This document shows positions 24,284-33,850 of a stretch of DNA of 64,000 nt, one piece after another. Source of the stretch: JAOUGY01 sp963825585 (GTDB taxonomy: Bacteria; Actinomycetota; Acidimicrobiia; Spongiisociales; ZC4RG35); contig CAWGTX010000005.1 of NCBI GenBank assembly GCA_963825585.1, forward strand, positions 62,001-126,000. The letters run 5' to 3'. Every line of letters begins with the position of its first letter. Positions within the stretch are counted from its first letter, which is position 1. The position numbers and the translations under genes were made by a program. Under the pieces are notes generated by a model. That model was given only the letters and a program-made list of their open reading frames with translations, was not told where the DNA came from and ran no database searches.

Positions 24284-27094
24284 TGTCTGTCCCCGTCGAC
24301 CCTACTCCGCACGACCGACCCGCTGCGTCTAGGGGAGCCGGGGGAGGGGAGGTGGGAGCGAGGAGCGAGGAGCGAGGACGCGGTGGACATGACTGCCCTG
24401 TCACCACCCCGGGTTGGCGTCTCCCGACGCTCACGGGCGAGGTCCGCTCGCATCTGTTCGATGATGCGGTCGATGCGCACGCCCTCGTTGGTCTTTGACC
24501 CGTTCGATGACGCATGGTGAAGCGCCACCAGCTGCCACCCTTGGTTGAACACCGGGCTTCCGCTCGACCCCGGATCGGTCGGGGTGCGGTAGTGGACGTA
24601 GGTCTCGCCGACGCCGGTGGCTTCGTTGTCCTGGAGCGAGATGCGCAGATCGAGGCCCTTCGGGTACCCGAGGATGTTGAGCCGGGCGTCGCCTTTGAGC
24701 GACACCGGAGGTACCCGATTCGTCCGGGGTGGGGGAGTAGCGCCGTCGGGGGGTGGTGCGGCGAGTTCGAGCAAGGTGGCGTCGAGCAGGTTGGGTGGTG
24801 ACGTCCACACCACGCCCGCGAATCTCAGTTCCTCGGTTTCCTCGGCGGTGCCGGATCCGAGGAATGCCGCCGTGAGGGCGTCGGGTCCCTGCGGGTAGGG
24901 GTATTGGGCCTGGACCTCGGGATCGTCGGAGCAGACGTGGGCGTTGGTGATGAGCAGGTGGCGACCCGCCCACTCCTCGGATATCCAGCTTCCGTCGAAG
25001 AGGAAGCCGGTGCCGTCACCGTCGTACTTGTTGGGGCCGATCCGGGCCACCCCGGCGGCTCGTTCGAAGGCCTCGGTGAGCCACCGCAGCGACTTGTAGC
25101 CGGTCTGTCCCCACACCTTCTCGTAGTCGCCGGCCTTCTCGGGCTGGAGACGCACGGTGGAGGTGCCGCCACCCACCTCGGCCAGGCGAGCGTTGAACAT
25201 GGGCAGGATCACGTCACCGGGCGGCTCTGCGTCGGTGAGCATCCACAGGTCGACCAGCTGGCGGCGGGTGCTCTGGACACCGAAGGCGTCGGTGCTGTCG
25301 AGGTAACCCTTGGCGGCTTCGATGGCGGCGGGGTTGTCGCCGATCGCCAGGTTCGCCTCGATCAGGTTGGCGTAGTCCCACGGTGCCTTTTCTTTGCGGT
25401 TGGAGATCTCTTCGAGGATCTCTCTCGCCCGGTGCTGCGCCTCGGGTGAACCGGCATGGCGATCGGCCCGGGCGATCCGCTCCCGATGGGTGAGCAGCGC
25501 CACCGCGTTGACGCCGTGCCACAGGTGGTCGCCGAGGCGTCGGCCGTAGGCGTTGGAGTAGTAGGCGAGCGACGTCTCGACGTCGTAACGGCGTGGTTCG
25601 ATCGCCGACGGTCGGGCGTTCACGTAGTACTGCTTGTACGCCCGACCGAGCAGGCCGAGGGTTTCACCAAGCTCGTTCTCGAGGTCCTCCGCCGCGGCGG
25701 CACTCGTGCCGGTGTCGGTGAGTTCGGCTTCGATCGCGGCACGCAACTCCAGGAGTCCTTCGACGGCCTCGGTGATCCGGCCGACTTCGATGCGGGCCTG
25801 GGCGAGCTGACGTCGCACCTGGGCGTCGTCGACGGAGTGCTCCACGAATGCGGCCGCCACCCGTTCCATCCGCTCGAACCAGGCATGGCGGCGGAGCTCG
25901 GCCAGTACCCGGATGGCGGCCGACCGTTCGACGGTACGACCGGTGGAGCCGACGTCGGCCAACAGCGCATCGAGCAGCATCTCGACCCCGGCCAGGTTCC
26001 CGGCGGCGAAACGGTCCGCCAACTCGGCCGGTGAGGTGTCGTCGTCCCACCCGGGTCCGACCACCGCTTCGTCCGCCACGGTCGGGGCATCGGTGGGGGT
26101 GGTGGCCGGTTCGGGTGGGGGACGGGTGTCCTCCGCCTGGTCGTCGTGGCGGTCGAGCCCGGCCTTCCGCCGGACGTCCTCACCGGTCGGCGCGGCCGAC
26201 TGGTCCGAGTCGTGGAGGGTGGCGTGGAACTCGAGGTCGGGCACCAGCTGTTCGAGTTCGGATATCGATATCAGCTTTCCCTGCCATTCGGCGTCGACGT
26301 CGAACTCGACCTCGGAGTCGGTCAGGTCCTGTTCGAGGAGGAAGGCGAACGTCTGGAGTTCGTCGCCGGTTCGTGCCACCACCACCTTCCAGAACCGGGA
26401 CGGGAATCTGGACCTTCACGGGACCGTCGTCGTCCTTGCCGGTGAACACCTTGTCGTTCTGGTCGTCGAGCACCGGGCCTGCCAGCACACACAGGCGTTC
26501 GGCCTCGGCCTGTTCGAGGATGTAGTTCTCGAGCCTGCCCCATTCGCCCCGCAGGTTGGAACGGTTGAACACGTCGACCTGAGGTGAGCAGTTGGTGACG
26601 TGATAGGTGTCGCCGTTGGCGCGGCGCACCTCGGCGTAGGTCGCCCCCCAGGCGACGTCGTCGCGGCGGACGATGTGACCCTTGTCGAAGTTGCCCCGGT
26701 CGGCGGTGTAGAACTTGTCGGGCAGTTGCAGCCGTTTGTCGAGGCGGGGTTCGGTCACCCACTTCTCGATGTCGTTTGCGCCGAGTCCGGTCAGGCCCTT
26801 GCGGCTGTAGTCCAGGCCCGGTTCTGGTTCCTTGGCCGATGCGCTCCCATCGATGTTGGCGGCGGTGAACAGCGCCAGTCGACGGGCGGCGTGCATGACG
26901 ACCGAGAAGTGCTCGTAGGCGATGACCGGGCTGCCGTCGTCGAGCAGGGCGACGAGGGAGGTGTCGGCCAGGTGCGGCATCGGCACCGGGATGCCCAGGA
27001 AGTTCTCGTCGTATCCCGTCCGGGTGTCGTAGTCGTCGTCGACGAACGGCTCGGTCATCTTCTCCGGATCGAAGCTGAGTCCGGTCTCGGTCAT
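24280..27094 (-). CDS. DNA/RNA nuclease fused to TPR-like region and serine protease (one frameshift)
   Basis: A single protein of about 937 residues in two frames. The N-terminal part (27094 to about 26400) is an EndoG/NUC1-type non-specific nuclease, with RGNFDKGHIVRRDDVAWG carrying the catalytic His and NCSPQVDVFNRSNLRGEWG the metal-binding Asn. Dropping one base near 26400 restores the family's IPSRFWKVVV ending and enters the second frame. That frame holds a TPR-like/TRAFs-binding region (LGLLGRAYKQYYVNARP) and a trypsin-like protease with His in ITNAHVCSDD (codon 24937-24939) and Ser in PGSSGSPVF (codon 24556-24558). The last 35 residues are low-complexity. It shares its chassis with 16847-18469 but carries a nuclease instead of a separate hydrolase. 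Confidence 0.8.
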
Positions 27095-27279
27095 GCACTG
27101 ATCTCCCTGCGATGGCGTCACCCCGGGTCGACTCGCACCTGGAGGAGCTTCGGTCCCGGCCACCCTACGTCCGCCAACCCGCGTCGTGCACAGTGAAGCC
27201 CAGGGGATCGTCCGTGGCGTTGCCCGATTGTGGGCATTGGTCTCTGGTATGGCGGGCGGCGCACCACCACCCTGAAGCC

Positions 27280-29376
27280 ATGGGCGCCGCGTCCGATCCC
27301 GAGGTGAGTTCCCGGGTGACCGGTCATCCTGTACTGGCCGACCCCGCCCCGGTCGCCTCCGTGACCGTCTTCTGGCAGGACCGCCTCTTGGCTGCCCACC
27401 AAGGCGAGGTCATCTCGACGGCGCTGATGGCAGCCGGTGTGGATGTGTTCGGTCGCCACCCCCGTGACGGCGCCCCGCTCGGCCTGTTCTGCGCCAACGG
27501 TCAGTGCGGCTCGTGTGTGGTGATCGCCGACGGGGTGCCGGTGAAGGCCTGCATGACGCCGGTCTCCGACCGGATGCACCTGCGACCGGCCGACTCCCTA
27601 CCCGAGCTGCCCGTCGATGACGAGCCGGCCCAGCTTGGGACCACCAGGGTTCGACCCGTCGAGGTGCTGGTGATCGGCGCCGGACCGGCCGGGCTGGCGG
27701 CAGCCATCGAGTTGGGTGCCGCCGGAGTGGACACGTTGCTGGTCGACGACAAGGACCGTCCCGGTGGGAAGCTCGTTCTGCAGACCCACAAGTTCTTCGG
27801 TTCCCACCGCCTCACCGGGGCGGGTGTACGCGGGGTGTCGATCGCCGCCGAACTGGCCGCCAACGTCGCCGGGTTCCCGTCGGTGCAGCTGTGGACCTCG
27901 GCAACGGCGGTGGGGGTGTTCGCCGATCGCCGTATCGGGGTGGTGCGCCACGGCGGCTATTGGCTGATCGAACCGCGGGTGGTGCTGGTGACGACCGGGG
28001 CGCGGGAACGACAGCTCTGCTTCGCCGGTGCCACGCTCCCGGGGGTGGTGGGGGCCGGCGCCTTCCAAACCCTGGTCAATCGCGATCGGGTGCTCCCCTG
28101 GCGCAGGGTGCTGGTGGTGGGATCGGGCAACGTCGGGTTGATCGCGGCGTATCACGCCCTTCAGGCGGGGGCGGAGGTGGTGGGGGTGGTCGAGGTCACC
28201 CCCCGGGTGGGTGGCTACCGGGTCCACGCCGACAGGCTGCGCCGACTGGGGGTTCCGATCCATCTCGGTCACACGGTGTTGGCCGCGCACGGCACCGACC
28301 GGGTGGAGGCGGTCACGGTAGCGGCCGTCGACGGCGACGCCCGGCCGCGGGCCGGCACCGAGCGCAGCTTCGCCGTGGATGCGGTGTTGGTGGCGGCCGG
28401 TCTCGCCCCCCTCGACGAGCTCCTGGTCCAGGCGGAGTCCTGTGGGATGACGGTGTTCTCGGCCGGCGACGCCGGTCAGGTGTCGGAGGCCTCGGCCGCC
28501 GCCTGCGACGGACGCCTCGCCGCTCGTCGCATCATCGAGGTGCTGGGCCGGTCCCCAGCTCCGGATCCCGACGGGTGGGGCGGGTTGCTGGCGGCGTTGC
28601 GGGCTCGGCCCGGTCCGGTTCACCCCCGCCAGCCCATCGACGACGGCTGGGAGGTGTTCCCGGTGTTGCGCTGCACCGAGGAGATCCCCTGCGACCCGTG
28701 CGCCTCGGTGTGCCGTCGCCAGGCCATCCGCCTCGAGGGTGACCCACTTCGGGGTGTCCCCCGCTTCGTCGGGGAGGACTGCACCGCCTGCATGCGTTGT
28801 GTGGCTTCGTGCCCCGGCCAGGCGATCACGGTGGTCGACCGCCGCGCCGACCCCGACCGGCCGCTGGTGACCGTCCCCTGTGAGCTGGGCACGGTGGAGG
28901 CGGGCGAGTGGGTGGTGGCGGTCGACGACCTCGGGGCCCGGTTGGGGACGGTCCAGGTCGTGCGGGTGCTCGACCGCCGGAGCCAGCAGGGCACCAGGCT
29001 GGTGCAACTGCGAGCCGGTACCGACACCGCTCCCCTCATCGCCGGGATCCGCCTCGGGCCGGCATCCGCCCAGCAGCCGGTGGAAGGGGTCGGCACCGTC
29101 ATCCCGGACCAGGTGATCGTGTGCCGCTGCGAACACGTCACAGCCGGCGAGGTGCGTCACGCCATCCGTTCCGGCGTCGACGACGTCAACGAGCTGAAGG
29201 CAATGCTGCGGGTGTGCATGGGTGCGTGTTGCGGCAAGAACTGCCCCGAGCACATCGCCCGCCTCTACGGGGAGGAGGGAATCGCGGGCGGCGAGGTCAC
29301 CACCGCCACGCTGCGGCCGCTGTTCCTGGAGGTGCCACTGGGCACGCTGGCGGCCGGCTCCCGGGAGTCGACGTGA
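27280..29376 (+). CDS. FAD/Fe-S oxidoreductase large subunit (amine/imino-acid dehydrogenase type)
   Basis: A 698-residue protein. Residues about 15-100 are a [2Fe-2S] ferredoxin-like domain with CANGQCGSC. About 125-440 form a pyridine-nucleotide-disulfide oxidoreductase fold (VLVIGAGPAGLAAAIELGAA, VLVVGSGNVGLIAAYHALQ). About 480-530 hold two ferredoxin-like cysteine clusters (CTEEIPCDPCASVCRRQAI and CTACMRCVASCPGQAI). The end is a BFD-like [2Fe-2S] domain (CRCEHVTAGEVR, CMGACCGKNC). This is the plan of large subunits of D-hydroxyproline, sarcosine, octopine or hydrogen-cyanide-type dehydrogenases. It overlaps the DAO-type partner by 4 bases (GTGA). The exact substrate is unknown. Confidence 0.85.
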   Translation: MGAASDPEVSSRVTGHPVLADPAPVASVTVFWQDRLLAAHQGEVISTALMAAGVDVFGRHPRDGAPLGLFCANGQCGSCVVIADGVPVKACMTPVSDRMHLRPADSLPELPVDDEPAQLGTTRVRPVEVLVIGAGPAGLAAAIELGAAGVDTLLVDDKDRPGGKLVLQTHKFFGSHRLTGAGVRGVSIAAELAANVAGFPSVQLWTSATAVGVFADRRIGVVRHGGYWLIEPRVVLVTTGARERQLCFAGATLPGVVGAGAFQTLVNRDRVLPWRRVLVVGSGNVGLIAAYHALQAGAEVVGVVEVTPRVGGYRVHADRLRRLGVPIHLGHTVLAAHGTDRVEAVTVAAVDGDARPRAGTERSFAVDAVLVAAGLAPLDELLVQAESCGMTVFSAGDAGQVSEASAAACDGRLAARRIIEVLGRSPAPDPDGWGGLLAALRARPGPVHPRQPIDDGWEVFPVLRCTEEIPCDPCASVCRRQAIRLEGDPLRGVPRFVGEDCTACMRCVASCPGQAITVVDRRADPDRPLVTVPCELGTVEAGEWVVAVDDLGARLGTVQVVRVLDRRSQQGTRLVQLRAGTDTAPLIAGIRLGPASAQQPVEGVGTVIPDQVIVCRCEHVTAGEVRHAIRSGVDDVNELKAMLRVCMGACCGKNCPEHIARLYGEEGIAGGEVTTATLRPLFLEVPLGTLAAGSREST

Positions 29377-30524
29377 CCGCCGGATGCGATGTGGCGGTGG
29401 TCGGGGCCGGATCGGTGGGCACCCCCATCGCCTTCGAGTTGGCCCGCCGGGGATTGAGGGTCGAGGTGTTCGACCCCCGTCCTTCGGTGGGAAGGGGCGA
29501 GAACCGGGCCGCCATCGGTGGGATCCGGGCCACCCACTCCGAGCCCGCCAAGGCCCGGCTGTGCCGGGAGTCGCTCGAGGTGTTCGCCGGCTGGGAAGCG
29601 GAGACCGGCGACGAGATCGACTGGCACCAGGGCGGCTACCTCTTCGTCGCCCACCGTCCCGAAGACGAGGAATCCCTGCGGCGGGTGGTGGGCGTGCAAC
29701 GGGGGATGGGCCTCGACGTCGACTGGGTCGATCCCGACCGGGTGGCCGTGCTCGTCCCCGGCATCGACCGGCGGGAGCTGCGGGGAGGGACGTTCTCGCC
29801 GGGCGATGGCACGGCGTCGCCGTTGAAGTGCGCCCACTCGTTCCGGGTCCGGGCGGAACGGGCCGGGGCGCGGTTCCATTTCGGAGTGGCGGTGACCGGT
29901 TTCACCACCCGCGGCGGACGGGTCTCCGGGGTGCGCACCGGCGACGGGGTCTGTGAGGCGAAGCTGGTGGTGAACGCCGCCGGGGCGGCTGCCGCCCGGG
30001 TGGGGGCGATGGCGGGAGTCGATCTCGACGTGACGGTCGAGGGGCACGAGGCGGGGATCACCGACCCGGTGGCCCGCTTCCTCGACCCGATGGTGGTGGA
30101 TTTGCGTCCGGGTGAGGGCTCGAAGAATCTGTACTTCTACCAGGCGCCCACCGGTCAGGTGCTGTTCGCCCTCACCCCCGACCCGCCCCAACCCGGGGCC
30201 GACCGCCGCTCCACCTCGGAGTTCCTGCCGTTGGCCTCCCACCGGCTGGTGACGGTGTTGCCCAGGCTGCGCCACCTGCGGGTGCGTCGGGTGTGGCGGG
30301 GCCTGTACCCGGTCACCCCCGACGGCTCGCCACTGCTCGGCTGGGCCGGGCCCGACGGCTTCTTCGTGGCCGCCGGCATGTGCGGGCAGGGCTTCATGCT
30401 CGGTCCCGGCATCGCCCGGCTGCTGGGACGGGTCGTCACGGGTGCCGACGACGACGCCGACCGCATGGTGCTGGCCGACCTCGACCCCACCCGCCGCTTC
30501 CTGGGAGCAGAGCTGCTGGCCTGA
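29373..30524 (+). CDS. FAD-dependent DAO-family oxidoreductase, partner subunit
   Basis: A 383-residue DAO-family flavoprotein. CDVAVVGAGSVGTPIAFELA is the FAD Rossmann loop, GGIRATHSEPAKARL follows, and the C-terminal GLYPVTPDGSPLLGWAG plus GMCGQGFMLGPG is the usual second FAD motif. It should oxidise a cyclic or secondary amine or imino acid and pass electrons to the upstream Fe-S/FAD subunit. The two genes overlap, as do the genes of the two-subunit dehydrogenases they resemble. No transporter or regulator lies beside them to reveal the substrate. Confidence 0.86.
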   Translation: MTAGCDVAVVGAGSVGTPIAFELARRGLRVEVFDPRPSVGRGENRAAIGGIRATHSEPAKARLCRESLEVFAGWEAETGDEIDWHQGGYLFVAHRPEDEESLRRVVGVQRGMGLDVDWVDPDRVAVLVPGIDRRELRGGTFSPGDGTASPLKCAHSFRVRAERAGARFHFGVAVTGFTTRGGRVSGVRTGDGVCEAKLVVNAAGAAAARVGAMAGVDLDVTVEGHEAGITDPVARFLDPMVVDLRPGEGSKNLYFYQAPTGQVLFALTPDPPQPGADRRSTSEFLPLASHRLVTVLPRLRHLRVRRVWRGLYPVTPDGSPLLGWAGPDGFFVAAGMCGQGFMLGPGIARLLGRVVTGADDDADRMVLADLDPTRRFLGAELLA

Positions 30525-30635
30525 GCGGCGCCCTCGATGCCGTACGGGCCGAGCGGCCCGCCGCCGAGAGAGTTCGAACGCTAGGTTTCGGGGTGCCCGA
30601 AGAACGGGGTCGATCCGACAGCGGGGAGCGAGATT

Positions 30636-31022
30636 GTGAACAGGGTGTTGTGGGTCTTGCAGATTCTGCTCGGTGTGTACTTCGTTGCGGTGGGGGTGAT
30701 GCACTTCGTGGTGCCCGACGGGCTCCCCGCCCAGATGGAATGGATGTATGAACTGTCGGACTCGCTCCACCTGGTGAGCGGTGTTGCCGAGATCCTCGGT
30801 GGTCTCGGGCTGATCCTTCCCGGGTTGACCGGTATCAGACCCGAGCTCACGGCGTGGGCCGGCGCCGGGTTGGCGCTGGTGATGGTTGGCGCCCTGGTGT
30901 GGCATGTCACACGAGGCGAGTACGGCAACATCGCTTTCAACGTGGTGTTGGCCGCCCTGACGGGGTTCATTGCCTATCGCCGGTTCACCACCGATCCGCT
31001 CCGAGCGCGAGCCGCGACCTGA
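30636..31022 (+). CDS. DoxX-like membrane protein
   Basis: A 128-residue protein with four hydrophobic helices (about residues 4-25, 45-65, 72-93 and 100-118) in the DoxX arrangement, including the early GVYFVAVGVMHFVVPDG. The start is GTG 30636 with GGGGAGCGAG upstream. DoxX-like proteins are linked to thiol or quinone redox at the membrane in some species, but most are uncharacterised. It stands alone after the dehydrogenase pair. Confidence 0.78.
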   Translation: MNRVLWVLQILLGVYFVAVGVMHFVVPDGLPAQMEWMYELSDSLHLVSGVAEILGGLGLILPGLTGIRPELTAWAGAGLALVMVGALVWHVTRGEYGNIAFNVVLAALTGFIAYRRFTTDPLRARAAT

Positions 31023-31096
31023 CCGACCCGGTCGATTGGTTTCGTCGCCCGCCGGGGGCGGCCCGTGCATGGGGTGTGCGACGCCGCGGCGCCGCC

Positions 31097-31324
31097 ATGA
31101 GCGACACCGGTGCTGCCGTCTCGGGGGCCACGGTGGCGGCACCGTGGAAGTCACCCGCCGGATCCGAGACTCCGGTGACCGCCGTCACCGAATCGACCGG
31201 CCGGGTCCGTCTCCTGACATCCGGTGGGCGCGGTACCTACACGCTCACCGTGAGCGGGGTCACCAAGACCGGCACCTTCTTCGACGGCGCCAACCGCGTT
31301 CTGACCTGGTCGATCATTCGCTGA
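31097..31324 (+). CDS. Ig-like domain fragment, probably a gene remnant
   Basis: A 75-residue reading frame that looks like one beta-sandwich repeat of a larger surface protein (SDTGAAVSGATVAAPW, then GRGTYTLTVSGVTKTGTFFD and a final TWSI). It begins in the middle of the domain, has no signal peptide, and is followed by a strong hairpin terminator, as the true 3' end of a gene would be. I read it as the tail of a lost secreted protein, though a tiny standalone gene cannot be ruled out. Confidence 0.45.
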   Translation: MSDTGAAVSGATVAAPWKSPAGSETPVTAVTESTGRVRLLTSGGRGTYTLTVSGVTKTGTFFDGANRVLTWSIIR

Positions 31325-31344
31325 CGACCGTTCCACGAGTGGCA

Positions 31345-31376
31345 AGCGTGGCCCGGCGGATCCGCCGGGCCCCGCT
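31345..31376. terminator. Hairpin terminator between convergent genes
   Basis: A 22-base perfect palindrome (31349-31370, GGCCCGGCGGA and its complement) is extended by AAGCG/CGCTT arms with one mismatch. It sits between the fragment ending at 31324 and the convergent ABC permease ending at 31411, so it could stop both. No long T-run follows, as is usual at this GC content. Confidence 0.65.
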
Positions 31377-31410
31377 TCATCATGGTGGCATCTCCGCGTC
31401 CCCGACGACG

Positions 31411-33840
31411 TCACTCCATCAGGCGCAACGTGCCGGGGAGGTTCATCTTCATCATCCTGCGCACGGTGAGCAGTGGCGCCGACACCACCGCCCCGATCCC
31501 CATCACCGCCACCATCACAATGGTCTCGGGGGCCAGCACCACAGCCAGTCCGAAGTCGGGGAGGGTCTCGGTGAGAACTCGCTGGGTGAGCCACCACACC
31601 ATGGCGAGCCCGCCCGCCGTCCCGAGCAGCGTGGCGACCACGGCCACCACCAGGTTCTCTATCGAGGCCATGCGCAGCGCGGTTCGAACCCTCACCCCGA
31701 AGGCGAACATGGTGGCGTGTTCCCTGGCGCGGGACTCCAGGTTGATGGATGCGCTGTTGAAGGCGATCAACAGCGCCAGCAGCAGCACTGCCACCACCAT
31801 CACCTGGATGACGCCGACCAGGGGTGCGAAAGCGTCTCGAACCGCCTCGGTGAGCGACGTCACAGAGGTGACCGAGGTCACATGGCGGAGATCGAACAAC
31901 TCCCGCTGGACCTCGGTCTCGGTCGCTCCCGGGGCGGGGAGCAGGTTGAGCCCGTTGGTGACTCCACCCAGGTTGAAGATGTCGGCGTCCTCGGCGTGCA
32001 TGTACACCACGGCCCGCACCGGGTATGGATGGGTGGCAAGGACCGGCAGCGGGGTATCCAGTCGGCTGAACGTGGTGAGACCTTCCCGGTGCGGGTGGCG
32101 GAGGACAACGGTGTCGCCGACCTCCACTCCGAGGTCGCGGGCGGCCTTGTCGGTGATGATCAGTCCACCGCCTTCGCCGATCGAGCCGGTGGTGACCGAG
32201 GGCTGCCAGAAGCCATTGCGCAGATCGACCAACTCCACCAGGGCATCGAGTTCGACGTCGCCCGCCCGCAACGCCACGGGGAGACGGAGGGTCGGCTCGA
32301 CCCGGTCCACCGAGTCGGCTTCTGCGATGGCGGAGATCTCGGGCGACTCGACGAGGTGGAACGTGTCGAGTCCCACGGTGATCCGTTCGGAATGTCGTGC
32401 GACAGCTTCGGCCTCGGCCGTGTCGACGGCGTCGAACATGGAGTCGGCGATGCCCCGGAAGCCAACCATCACCGTGATGGCGGCGGCCAGAGCCAGCACA
32501 GTCAGGGTGGTGCGACGCCTGTCGCGTACCAGGTCGTGGAACGGGATGAGCGTGAGCGTCGATGCGGAATGCCGCCGTCGTCCCCGTGGTGTGTGGCCGT
32601 GGTGGACGAGATGGCTCGGTCGGATCGCCTCGATCGGCGACACGCGTACCGCCTTCCACACCGGCACGGCACTGGCGAGGAGCGGCATGACGGCCCCGAC
32701 GATCGCCACTCCGATGAAGGCCTCGGGCTGGAACGACGTGTCCCACGCCGGGATCGGCACCGCCGACCGGAGCACGTTCCCCATCGCCTCGCCGATCAGC
32801 ATCCCGACTCCCACGCCGAAGAGCACCCCCAGAAGCGAGATCTGCAAGGTCACCAGCAGCGGGCGGACGGCCAGCAGCCACGGGGGCACCCCCAACGCCA
32901 TCCCGATGCCGATCTGGCGGCGTTGCTGCTGGACCATCCGGTGGACCAGGTTGACGGCCGCTCCGATCGCTCCCAGCATCAACAGCGTCGCCAGTGCGTT
33001 GAACATGGCCTGGTCCTGATCGATGTCGTTGTTGAGGGCCGTGTACGACAGGTTGTCGTCCCGGGTGGAGACGGTCGCTCCCATGCCCAGGCCGGACACG
33101 GCCTGCTCCAACTCCTCGACCACCGCGGCCCTGTCGGCCCCGGCGGTGAGGGTCAGCACCAGGTTGTTGACCATGCCGGGAGCGTCCGCCACGTCCTGGG
33201 CCGTCTCGATGGTGGTGAACACGGCGGCGAATGTCGCCTCCGACATGAACATCCCACCCTCGGGGGCCACGGTGAAGAACTCGGGGGTGGTTGCGGTCGC
33301 CACATACTCCAGATCCCGATCACCGCTGACCGAGATCCGCCCTGTGTCCGGCAGGTCGTAGAAGTCGGCGAAGGTCGTTTCGATCATCGCCACCGGCTCG
33401 CCCCGGTCGGAGTCCGTCAGGGTGCGCCCACCGACCACGTGGTACCGGTTGACGTGCGGTCCGTCCCCTGAGAAGTCCGTCCCGGTCAGCTCTCCCCGCA
33501 CGATGACGGGACGCCCGTTCGAGGCGGCCTCGACCTGGACGGGGAGGATCAGCCTCTCCTCGGTGTCGGCGATCAAGGCGGCATCCGCTATCGACGATGC
33601 GGCCGCCTCCAGCTCTCCTCGTTCCGCCAGCGCGCCCACCGCCAGGTCGACCCGCAGGTCGTACATCGCCAGCATCTGGTAGCTGGCCGGGTATGACACT
33701 TCCCTCCACGCCGTGGTGGAGGTCAGCCCTGCGTAGCCACCTGTGCCGATGGCGATGACCAGGGCGATGGCGCAGACCTTCGCCAGGTGTGATCGGAGGT
33801 CACGGAACGACCATCTCAGGGTGACCGCCAGAGTGCGCAT
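31411..33840 (-). CDS. FtsX-like ABC transporter permease (MacB type)
   Basis: An 809-residue permease with duplicated FtsX layout: an N-terminal membrane helix (residues about 17-37), a large extracytoplasmic domain, then three helices around 265-390, a second long extracytoplasmic section, and three more helices at the end (690-800). This is the bacterial MacB/LolCE-like exporter form with two FtsX units in one chain. It is preceded 10 bases upstream by its ATPase on the same strand. Such pairs move lipids, peptides or toxins, or transmit mechanical force; no substrate is evident. Confidence 0.88.
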   Translation of the reverse strand: MRTLAVTLRWSFRDLRSHLAKVCAIALVIAIGTGGYAGLTSTTAWREVSYPASYQMLAMYDLRVDLAVGALAERGELEAAASSIADAALIADTEERLILPVQVEAASNGRPVIVRGELTGTDFSGDGPHVNRYHVVGGRTLTDSDRGEPVAMIETTFADFYDLPDTGRISVSGDRDLEYVATATTPEFFTVAPEGGMFMSEATFAAVFTTIETAQDVADAPGMVNNLVLTLTAGADRAAVVEELEQAVSGLGMGATVSTRDDNLSYTALNNDIDQDQAMFNALATLLMLGAIGAAVNLVHRMVQQQRRQIGIGMALGVPPWLLAVRPLLVTLQISLLGVLFGVGVGMLIGEAMGNVLRSAVPIPAWDTSFQPEAFIGVAIVGAVMPLLASAVPVWKAVRVSPIEAIRPSHLVHHGHTPRGRRRHSASTLTLIPFHDLVRDRRRTTLTVLALAAAITVMVGFRGIADSMFDAVDTAEAEAVARHSERITVGLDTFHLVESPEISAIAEADSVDRVEPTLRLPVALRAGDVELDALVELVDLRNGFWQPSVTTGSIGEGGGLIITDKAARDLGVEVGDTVVLRHPHREGLTTFSRLDTPLPVLATHPYPVRAVVYMHAEDADIFNLGGVTNGLNLLPAPGATETEVQRELFDLRHVTSVTSVTSLTEAVRDAFAPLVGVIQVMVVAVLLLALLIAFNSASINLESRAREHATMFAFGVRVRTALRMASIENLVVAVVATLLGTAGGLAMVWWLTQRVLTETLPDFGLAVVLAPETIVMVAVMGIGAVVSAPLLTVRRMMKMNLPGTLRLME

Positions 33841-33850
33841 GTGGGCCTCC

